Assembly: GCA_947624225.1 (NCBI GenBank)
Contig: CANQJF010000006.1
Span: forward strand, 1-61,624
Length of the DNA stretch: 61,624 bases
From: an uncultured Clostridia bacterium
Lineage (GTDB): Bacteria > Bacillota > Clostridia > Christensenellales > Borkfalkiaceae
Direction: 5' to 3'
Positions 23,846 to 32,970 of this stretch are shown here, piece after piece (position 1 is the stretch's first letter; each line of letters starts with the position of its first letter). The position numbers and the translations under genes were made by a program. Below the pieces are notes generated by a model that saw only the letters and a program-made list of their open reading frames with translations, was not told where the DNA came from and did no database searches.

Positions 23846-26467
23846 TTATTTTTTTCTGTTTTCCCTGCCGTAATAGGCATTGAGATACATTTCCTTGATC
23901 TCGGAAATGAGTGGATAGCGAGGATTGGCTCCCGTGCACTGGTCGTCAAAGGCGTCCTCGCTCATCCGGTCGAGTTTATCGAGGAATTCCTCTTCGGTCA
24001 CTCTGCCTTTGAGAGCTTCGGCGATTGTCTCCGGCTGACCGATGCTCCTCTGCAATTCTTTCAGTTTTGCAATGAGCATTTCCACGAGCGCCTCGTCGTC
24101 CTCTCCGTGAAGCCCGATTGCGCGGGCCGCTTCGGCATAGCGGGCGCGGGCCTGTGGATACGCATACTGCGGGAATGTCCCCATCTTCACGGGCGCCTCG
24201 GAGCTGTTGAAGCGGATGACCTCTTCGAGCAGGAGCGAGTTGGCGACCCCGTGGGCAATGTGGAAATATGAGCCGAGTTTATGCGCCATGGAGTGACACA
24301 CGCCAAGGAAAGCATTCGCAAACGCCATACCCGCCATTGTGGCGGCATTGGCAACGCGCTCGCGCGCGACCGCGTCCTTTGCACCCTCGCTGTATGCGCG
24401 GGGCAGATATTCGAAGAGTAGCCTCAACGCTTCTTTGGCGATGCCGTTCGTGAATTCGGTCGCCATCACAGAGGCGATTGCTTCAAGCGCATGCGAGACT
24501 GCATCGATGCCGGAAGCCGACGTGAGCCCCTTGGGAATATCCATCATGAGGTCGGCATCGACGATTGCCATGTCGGGCATCAATTCGTAATCGGCGAGCG
24601 GATATTTTGTCCCCGTCCTTTCGTCGGTGATGACGGCGAACGGCGTCACCTCGCTGCCCGTCCCCGCCGTCGTCGGGATCGCGACGAAGAGCGCCTTATC
24701 CCCCATGTGCGGGAAAGTGTAGATGCGCTTGCGGATATCCGAAAATCTCATCGCCATGTCGGCAAAATCCACTTCCGGATGCTCGTAAAGCACCCACATG
24801 ATCTTGGCCGCATCCATCGGCGAGCCGCCTCCGACGGCAATGATGACGTCGGGAGCAAAACTTCTCATGCGCTCCACGCCCTCTTGGGCGCACGCGAGCG
24901 TCGGGTCGGGCGTCACATCGAAATACTCCGCATATGCGATGCCGCTCTCATGCAGCAGATCTTTGATTTTCTCCGTAAATCCGCTCTCGAACAAAAATTT
25001 ATCCGTGACGATGAATGCGCGCTTTTTATGATATACCGTTTCGAGTTCCTTTAATGCGACCCCGAGGCAACCGCGCTTGAAATACACCTTTTCGGGCGTT
25101 CTGAACCACAACATGTTTTCTCTCCTCTCCGCGACAGTTTTGATATTGATGAGATGTTTGACGCCGACATTTTCCGAGACGGAATTGCCGCCCCAGCTCC
25201 CGCACCCGAGCGTGAGCGAGGGGGAAAATTTGAAGTTGTACAAATCGCCGATGCCGCCATGCGATGAGGGCGAGTTGATGACGATGCGGCAGGTTTTCAT
25301 GCGCTCGCGGAAAAGTTCGATCTTCTCCGGACATTTTGCGACATCCACATACAGGGAGGATGTGTGCCCGAGCCCGCCGTCGGAGATGAGCCGGTCGGCC
25401 TTTGCCAAGGCATCCTCGAAGCTCTCGGCGCGATACATTGCAAGCACGGGCGAGAGTTTTTCGTGTGCAAACTCCTCGCTGAGTTCGACCGATTCCACTT
25501 CGCCGATCAGGACGCGCGTCTCGGGAGGAACTTCGAAGCCCGAAAGTTTGGCAATGGTTGCGGCAGTTTGGCCGACGATATGCGAGTTGAGCGCGCCGTT
25601 GATGATGATGGTCTTGCGAACGAGGTCGCACTCCTCGGGCGAAAGAATGTAGGCGCCGCGCAACTTCATCTCTGCCTTGAATGCGTCATAGATGTCGCTG
25701 AGCACGATGACGGATTGCTCGGAGGCACAGATCATGCCGTTATCGAAAGTCTTGGAGTGCAAAATGGACGAGACGGCGAGGCGAATGTCTGCCGTGCTGT
25801 CGATGACCGCCGGCGTATTGCCCGCCCCCACCCCGATTGCGGGTTTCCCCGAGGAGTAAGCGGCCTTGACCATGCCGGGGCCGCCCGTCGCGAGGATCAT
25901 ATCCGCTTCGTGCATGATCATCCCCGAGAGCGGAACGGTGGGCTTGTCGATCCAACCGATGATATCCTCCGGTGCACCTGCCTTGACGGCCGCCTCCAAG
26001 ACGATGCGCGCCGCCTCAATCGTCGACTGTTTTGCCCGCGGATGCGGAGAAATGATGAGTCCGTTGCGCGTCTTTAAGGAGATGAGGCACTTGAAAATTG
26101 CGGTCGACGTCGGATTGGTGGTCGGAATGATGGCGGCGAGCACACCGATCGGCTCGGCGATCCGCGTATACCCAAAACCCTCATCCCGCTCGATGACGCC
26201 GCACGTCTTGGTGTCCTTGTATGCGTGATAGATATATTCGGAGGCATAGTGATTTTTGATGACCTTATCCTCCACAACGCCCATACCCGTCTCTTCTACG
26301 GCAAGTTTTGCAAGCGGGATCCGCGCCCGGTTGGCAGCGAGTGCCGCGCGGTAAAAGATCTCATCCACCTGTTCCTGCGCATACGTTGCATATTTTCGTT
26401 GGGCGGCCCGCACGCGCGCCAAGAGTTTTTTCAGAGAATCCTCATCTTCAACGAGAAAACCTTTCAT
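23846..26467 (-). CDS. adhE: Bifunctional aldehyde/alcohol dehydrogenase
   Basis: 873 residues. The N-terminal CoA-acylating acetaldehyde dehydrogenase has its catalytic Cys in GMICASEQS near 245. The C-terminal iron-dependent alcohol dehydrogenase has GGGSPMDAAK and the metal-ligand region VCHSMAHKLG with IAHGVAN. It converts acetyl-CoA to ethanol, regenerating NAD+ in fermentation. The ATG at 26467 follows AAGGAGGG; an in-frame ATG at 26491 lies before that site. It has its own promoter with a duplicated -10 element. Confidence 0.97.
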   Translation of the reverse strand: MKGFLVEDEDSLKKLLARVRAAQRKYATYAQEQVDEIFYRAALAANRARIPLAKLAVEETGMGVVEDKVIKNHYASEYIYHAYKDTKTCGVIERDEGFGYTRIAEPIGVLAAIIPTTNPTSTAIFKCLISLKTRNGLIISPHPRAKQSTIEAARIVLEAAVKAGAPEDIIGWIDKPTVPLSGMIMHEADMILATGGPGMVKAAYSSGKPAIGVGAGNTPAVIDSTADIRLAVSSILHSKTFDNGMICASEQSVIVLSDIYDAFKAEMKLRGAYILSPEECDLVRKTIIINGALNSHIVGQTAATIAKLSGFEVPPETRVLIGEVESVELSEEFAHEKLSPVLAMYRAESFEDALAKADRLISDGGLGHTSSLYVDVAKCPEKIELFRERMKTCRIVINSPSSHGGIGDLYNFKFSPSLTLGCGSWGGNSVSENVGVKHLINIKTVAERRENMLWFRTPEKVYFKRGCLGVALKELETVYHKKRAFIVTDKFLFESGFTEKIKDLLHESGIAYAEYFDVTPDPTLACAQEGVERMRSFAPDVIIAVGGGSPMDAAKIMWVLYEHPEVDFADMAMRFSDIRKRIYTFPHMGDKALFVAIPTTAGTGSEVTPFAVITDERTGTKYPLADYELMPDMAIVDADLMMDIPKGLTSASGIDAVSHALEAIASVMATEFTNGIAKEALRLLFEYLPRAYSEGAKDAVARERVANAATMAGMAFANAFLGVCHSMAHKLGSYFHIAHGVANSLLLEEVIRFNSSEAPVKMGTFPQYAYPQARARYAEAARAIGLHGEDDEALVEMLIAKLKELQRSIGQPETIAEALKGRVTEEEFLDKLDRMSEDAFDDQCTGANPRYPLISEIKEMYLNAYYGRENRKK

Positions 26468-26492
26468 GTTACCCTCCTTTCTTCCTATCATT

Positions 26493-26543
26493 ATTATAGC
26501 TTTTTTCGCAATTATAGCTTTTTTCGCATGAATGTCAACATTC
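26493..26543 (-). promoter_or_regulatory. adhE promoter with duplicated -10 unit and palindrome
   Basis: On the minus strand TTGACA (26538-26533), 16 nt, TATAAT (26516-26511). The 18-bp unit containing the -10 box is perfectly duplicated in tandem (26493-26510 and 26511-26528), giving a second TATAAT at 26498-26493. The -35 box lies inside the palindrome GAATGT-CA-ACATTC (26530-26543), a candidate operator. It does not resemble the canonical Rex site. Confidence 0.7.
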
Positions 26544-26550
26544 GGAACGT

Positions 26551-26584
26551 AAAAAAGCGCGCGACGGACTAAGCCGACACGCGC
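26551..26584 (-). terminator. Terminator of valS
   Basis: Read leftward, GCGCG/CGCGC and CGG/CCG arms form a GC-rich imperfect stem just after the valS stop, followed by six T at 26556-26551. Confidence 0.75.
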
Positions 26585-26590
26585 GACGGT

Positions 26591-29221
<2,631 letters not shown>

Positions 29222-29251
29222 GGCGTTTATCCCGATTGTGGTGTTTTGTTT

Positions 29252-29280
29252 ATTATACTCCCTTTTTCGGGCATTGTCAA
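29252..29280 (-). promoter_or_regulatory. Promoter of valS
   Basis: On the minus strand TTGACA (29280-29275), 17 nt, TATAAT (29257-29252). The same DNA read rightward offers TTGTCA with TAGAAT 18 nt later, a plausible promoter of the divergent ABC transporter operon. Confidence 0.8.
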
Positions 29281-29334
29281 TAAATCCGCGCCGCACATAG
29301 AATATATTATTCTTATTTTTCACGGAGTGAATAT

Positions 29335-30333
29335 ATGAAAAAACTACTCGCAGTGCTCGGAGCGGCAGTTCTTGCCCTCCTCCCCCTCTCCGCTTGCGGA
29401 GGGCCCTCCGACGGTCTCACCACCGTCAAGATAAACGAAGTCACGCATTCCATCTTCTATGCACCCATGTATCTCGCAGATTCCATGGGCTATTTCGAAG
29501 AGGAAGGGATCAAAATCGAGCTGACAAACGGCGGAGGCGCCGACGCCGTCATGGCATCCGTGCTCTCCGGTGACACCGATATCGGATTTTGCGGACCGGA
29601 AGCCGCGCTCTATGTCGCCCTCGGCGGCTCTCAGGACGTTCCCACCGTGTTCGGCCAACTTACCAAACGCGACGGTTCTTTCCTCGTCTCGCGCAAGGAC
29701 GAGGCGGCGACTTTCCGGTGGAGCGACCTTGCAGGAAAGGAAATTTTGGCGGGCCGCCGCGGCGGTGTCCCCGCGATGACTTTCGAGTATATCCTCAAAG
29801 AACAACATGTCGACAACTACAAGCTCAACTTCGACGTTGCTTTCAACCTCATGACGAGCGCATTCGAGGCGGGCACCGCCGAATATTGCACGATGTTTGA
29901 ACCGACTGCCTCCGAATATCAGGCGGCCGGCAAGGGATACATCGTGGCGGCCGTCGGAGAAGCGGGCGGCGAAGTCCCCTACACGAGTTTCATTGCCAAG
30001 CGCTCGTGGCTCGATAAACATGAGGACATCACCAAGGGATTTCTCCGTGCCATGCTCAGGGCCGTTGATTACGCCCAAACCCATGAACCGGCAGAGATCG
30101 CCGAATACCTGTTCAAACAGTTCCCCTCCACCTCTTACGACTCCATCACGACAAGCATAAAGAGCTATCAGGGGATCGATGCGTGGGTGACGGATATGGC
30201 GATGACCAAATCCAGCTTTGACCGCCTGCAAGACATCATCGACGCGGCGGGCGAACTTCCCGCAAGGGCCGAATTCAGGCTGTTTGTGGACAACAGCTAC
30301 GTCAATGGCGTCTATGCCGAACTGAACAAGTAA
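29335..30333 (+). CDS. NitT/TauT-type ABC transporter substrate-binding lipoprotein
   Basis: 332 residues. The lipoprotein signal is MKKLLAVLG...LLPLSACGG with the lipobox LSAC, lipidated Cys at about 21. The mature part begins like ThiY/SsuA/TauA binding proteins (HSIFYAPMYLADSMGYFEEE), followed by SGDTDIGFCGPEAALY. Known members bind sulfonates, nitrate, thiamine precursors or riboflavin; the ligand here is unknown and no riboswitch is visible upstream. GGAG precedes the ATG. It is first in a three-gene operon. Confidence 0.93.
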   Translation: MKKLLAVLGAAVLALLPLSACGGPSDGLTTVKINEVTHSIFYAPMYLADSMGYFEEEGIKIELTNGGGADAVMASVLSGDTDIGFCGPEAALYVALGGSQDVPTVFGQLTKRDGSFLVSRKDEAATFRWSDLAGKEILAGRRGGVPAMTFEYILKEQHVDNYKLNFDVAFNLMTSAFEAGTAEYCTMFEPTASEYQAAGKGYIVAAVGEAGGEVPYTSFIAKRSWLDKHEDITKGFLRAMLRAVDYAQTHEPAEIAEYLFKQFPSTSYDSITTSIKSYQGIDAWVTDMAMTKSSFDRLQDIIDAAGELPARAEFRLFVDNSYVNGVYAELNK

Positions 30334-30366
30334 ACATTTCTGCATATCACGCAAAAGGAAGCGCAT

Positions 30367-31104
30367 ATGAAAAAGGAAATTCTGAGATTTTCCGATGTAA
30401 CGCTCATCTATCATACGCCGCGTGAGGAGACGATTGCGGCAGAACATCTCACATTTTCCGTCTCCGAGGGAGAATTCGTGGCCATCATCGGACCCTCCGG
30501 TTGCGGGAAAACCACGCTCCTCTCCCTCGCCGCGGGGCTCTTACGTCCCTCCTCCGGCAAAGTAGAGCGGGAAGGCAATTGCGGCTACATGCTGCAACGC
30601 GACGAGCTCTTCCCGTGGCGAACGATCGAAAAAAACATCTACCTACCTCTCGAAATCATGAAGATGAACGACGGGGAACACCGCAAACGCGCAAGAGACC
30701 TCGCCGTAAAATACGGATTGGGTGATTTTTTGGGGAGCTACCCGTCGCAACTTTCGGGGGGAATGCGTCAGCGCGCGGCACTCATACGAACGCTTGCACC
30801 CGATCCCGACCTCCTGCTCCTCGACGAGCCTTTCTCCGCGCTCGACTACCAAACGCGGCTGAACGTCACCGAGGATGTCTCGGAGATCATACGGTCGGAG
30901 GGAAAAACCGCCGTGCTCATTACGCACGATATTTCAGAGGCCGTATCTCTCGCCGACCGGATCCTCGTCCTCTCAAAGCGCCCCGCACATGTTGCCTATG
31001 CGCACGAGCTCGACTTCGGAGAGATCAAGAATCCCTTAAAACGGCGGGAAGCGAGCGGTTTTTCCCATTGGTTTGAATTACTTTGGAGGGAATTGAACGG
31101 ATGA
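30367..31104 (+). CDS. NitT/TauT-type ABC transporter ATP-binding protein
   Basis: 245 residues with Walker A GPSGCGKTT, a Q-loop in GYMLQRDELFPWRT, signature LSGGMRQRAALIR, Walker B LLLLDEPF, and switch His in VLITHDIS. It powers import by the permease and binding protein encoded on either side. Its stop codon overlaps the permease start as ATGA. Confidence 0.95.
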   Translation: MKKEILRFSDVTLIYHTPREETIAAEHLTFSVSEGEFVAIIGPSGCGKTTLLSLAAGLLRPSSGKVEREGNCGYMLQRDELFPWRTIEKNIYLPLEIMKMNDGEHRKRARDLAVKYGLGDFLGSYPSQLSGGMRQRAALIRTLAPDPDLLLLDEPFSALDYQTRLNVTEDVSEIIRSEGKTAVLITHDISEAVSLADRILVLSKRPAHVAYAHELDFGEIKNPLKRREASGFSHWFELLWRELNG

Positions 31105-31916
31105 AACACAGACCAAAAGCACTCTATTCGTCCGAACATCTCGAATATTTGCGACACAGAAAATATCACAGCATCGTGGTTTGGTCGCTCCGGCTCGGAC
31201 TGCTTGCACTTTTACTCGGACTTTGGGAACTCGTCACGTCCGTCGGGTGGGTGGATCCCTTCATCATGAGCTCCCCCTCCCGCATCGCATTGACCATTGC
31301 CTCGCTCTACACAGACGGTTCTCTCTTCTACCATATAGGCGTGACGCTTTGGGAGACGCTCGCCGGGTTTGCCATTGCCGTCGTTCTCGGTTACGGCATC
31401 GCGCTCGCGCTCTGGTGGAGTGATCTTCTCCGCGAGACGCTCGAACCCTACATCGTCGTCTTGAATGCACTCCCCAAGATCGCATTGGGACCGCTCATCA
31501 TCGTGTGGTTCGGCACGGGGAGCCGCGCCATCCTCTTTATGACTGTGCTCGTGGGGATCATCGTTGCCATCATGCACATGCTGTCCGCATTCATTGCGAC
31601 GGATAAGAACAAACAGCTGCTCTTGCGCTCCATGGGCGCGAGCAAGCTGCAAATGCTCACAAAACTCGTGATCCCCTCCTCGCTTCCCTCCTTTATCTCC
31701 ATGCTGAAAGTCAACGTGGGAATGGCGTGGATCGGATCCATCATGGGAGAATACATCGTTTCAAAGGCGGGGCTCGGCTATCTGATCGTGTACGGCGGGC
31801 AGGTGTTCAAGCTCGACCTCGTGATGAGCGCCACCGCCATCCTGTGCTTGCTTGCCGCGGGGATGTACTTTCTTGTGGTGCTTCTCGAAAAGATACTCGT
31901 TAAAAACGCAGAGTAA
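31101..31916 (+). CDS. NitT/TauT-type ABC transporter permease
   Basis: 271 residues with about six membrane segments and a BPD_transp_1 fold; the EAA-like coupling loop is RSMGASKLQMLTKLVIPSS near 180. The start is ATG at 31101, with GGAGGG upstream and an ATGA overlap with the ATPase gene. Its last 156 bases overlap, antisense, the 3' end of the convergent YkvI-like gene. Confidence 0.94.
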   Translation: MKHRPKALYSSEHLEYLRHRKYHSIVVWSLRLGLLALLLGLWELVTSVGWVDPFIMSSPSRIALTIASLYTDGSLFYHIGVTLWETLAGFAIAVVLGYGIALALWWSDLLRETLEPYIVVLNALPKIALGPLIIVWFGTGSRAILFMTVLVGIIVAIMHMLSAFIATDKNKQLLLRSMGASKLQMLTKLVIPSSLPSFISMLKVNVGMAWIGSIMGEYIVSKAGLGYLIVYGGQVFKLDLVMSATAILCLLAAGMYFLVVLLEKILVKNAE

Positions 31917-32831
31917 GACAACGACAAGCCCCAAAATACCCTCGGCGGGATAGAGATAGGTCACGATGTCTTTGAGTCCCAGCCGTGAGAATAAAAACGC
32001 CGCGAGGAGAATGCCCCCCTTTGCGGCGTATCTTTTTTTGCCGAGAAGCCCTTTTGCCGTCTCCAAGAGCGGAAACAGCGATGCCGCAAGCGAAGTGAAA
32101 ATGGCGAGAGTCACCGCAACCGAAAAGACTGTTTTCCCGCGCATGACGTATAAAAACGGCATTTCCGCATTGAACGCGCTTGCGCCCTCGCGGTAGATGC
32201 AACCGAGAATAGTCGCGGCGCCGGCCGCGATCAAGACGCCTGCCAACGCGGAGGCGACAAACGGGTGCGGAACATCCTTTCCGGCATCCAACAAAACGGG
32301 CAGCAGCAACAGAGCGTTCATGGAGGCATATAAAACCGCGTTGCCCATCCCGTAATCGGTTCCCGCCGACGGACAAGCAAACATCTTTTCTCCGCGGCCG
32401 CATAGAAACACAAAGCCGAGAAGAATGGGGACCAGCAACAAGTTGACCGATGAGATGCCCTTCGTGCCGCGGCGAAGAACCGCGCAGGAGAGCGCGAGCC
32501 CGCACAGGGAGAGCAAGGGCGCGCTCTCCGGCCAAAGCGCATCCAGCCCCGCGAGCATCCCGGCACACGGGACGAAAGAGGCAAGCGCGATCATTGTTTT
32601 CAAAGCGGGCGCGGCCCCTTTGAAAAGCGCCCGCAGCGTTCCGTCATAGCCGCCGTGTTTTCTGCCGATCAAAAGCAGCAAGGCGGCAAATAACGCAAAC
32701 AGAAATGAAGAGACGAAAATGGGGAATATAATATTTTGTGTATGAAAAAAACGCACGAGTTCGGCCCCGGAAATAAATCCCGCGCCGATCGTCCCCCCGA
32801 TCACGATGACTGCCCCCCGCAAGGTTTTCAT
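31761..32831 (-). CDS. YkvI-like multi-span membrane protein (COG3949)
   Basis: 356 residues with about ten hydrophobic segments. The opening GAVIVIGGTIGAGFISGAEL is the family's first helix and resembles APC-type transporters. YkvI proteins are uncharacterised but are distant relatives of amino-acid transporters. The last about 50 residues are polar and lysine/histidine-rich, and are encoded antisense to the ABC permease gene; they may be a read-on after loss of the original stop. It is divergent from the padR-like gene with two palindromes between them. Confidence 0.8.
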   Translation of the reverse strand: MKTLRGAVIVIGGTIGAGFISGAELVRFFHTQNIIFPIFVSSFLFALFAALLLLIGRKHGGYDGTLRALFKGAAPALKTMIALASFVPCAGMLAGLDALWPESAPLLSLCGLALSCAVLRRGTKGISSVNLLLVPILLGFVFLCGRGEKMFACPSAGTDYGMGNAVLYASMNALLLLPVLLDAGKDVPHPFVASALAGVLIAAGAATILGCIYREGASAFNAEMPFLYVMRGKTVFSVAVTLAIFTSLAASLFPLLETAKGLLGKKRYAAKGGILLAAFLFSRLGLKDIVTYLYPAEGILGLVVVLLCVFNEYLFEKHHKKVHPRGKQAQDGGGAHHEVELEHLPAVHDQIAEPRL

Positions 32832-32840
32832 GCTTCCTTT

Positions 32841-32855
32841 CTATGTCTCACATAG
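32841..32855. promoter_or_regulatory. ATGT-N3-ACAT palindrome, site 1
   Basis: CTATGT-CTC-ACATAG, a perfect 6-bp-arm palindrome, lies 10 bp before the start codon of the YkvI-like gene, inside its probable leader. It pairs in sequence with the site at 32891. PadR-family proteins often bind ATGT/ACAT palindromes, usually with wider spacing. Confidence 0.55.
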
Positions 32856-32890
32856 GCGAAAAATACTCTTTTTTGTAAAAAAAGTTGCAA

Positions 32891-32905
32891 TTATGTCACA
32901 CATAG
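32891..32905. promoter_or_regulatory. ATGT-N3-ACAT palindrome, site 2
   Basis: TTATGT-CAC-ACATAG matches site 1 at 13 of 15 positions and lies 50 bp from it. It sits 13 bp upstream of the -35 box of the padR-like gene and next to a possible TTGCAA -35 box for the divergent gene. Confidence 0.55.
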
Positions 32906-32918
32906 TACTTTGCAGCCC

Positions 32919-32947
32919 TTGACAAATGCCGCCGAATTGTGTATAAT
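32919..32947 (+). promoter_or_regulatory. Promoter of the padR-like gene
   Basis: TTGACA (32919-32924), 17 nt, TATAAT (32942-32947), then a short leader with AAGGAGG before the ATG at 32971. It is a fully consensus promoter. Confidence 0.85.
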
Positions 32948-32970
32948 TATGGTAAATAAGGAGGAAACAC

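Noticed and set aside
29222-29260. T-box riboswitch for valS
   Set aside because: The leader is only about 30 nt and contains no T-box sequence.
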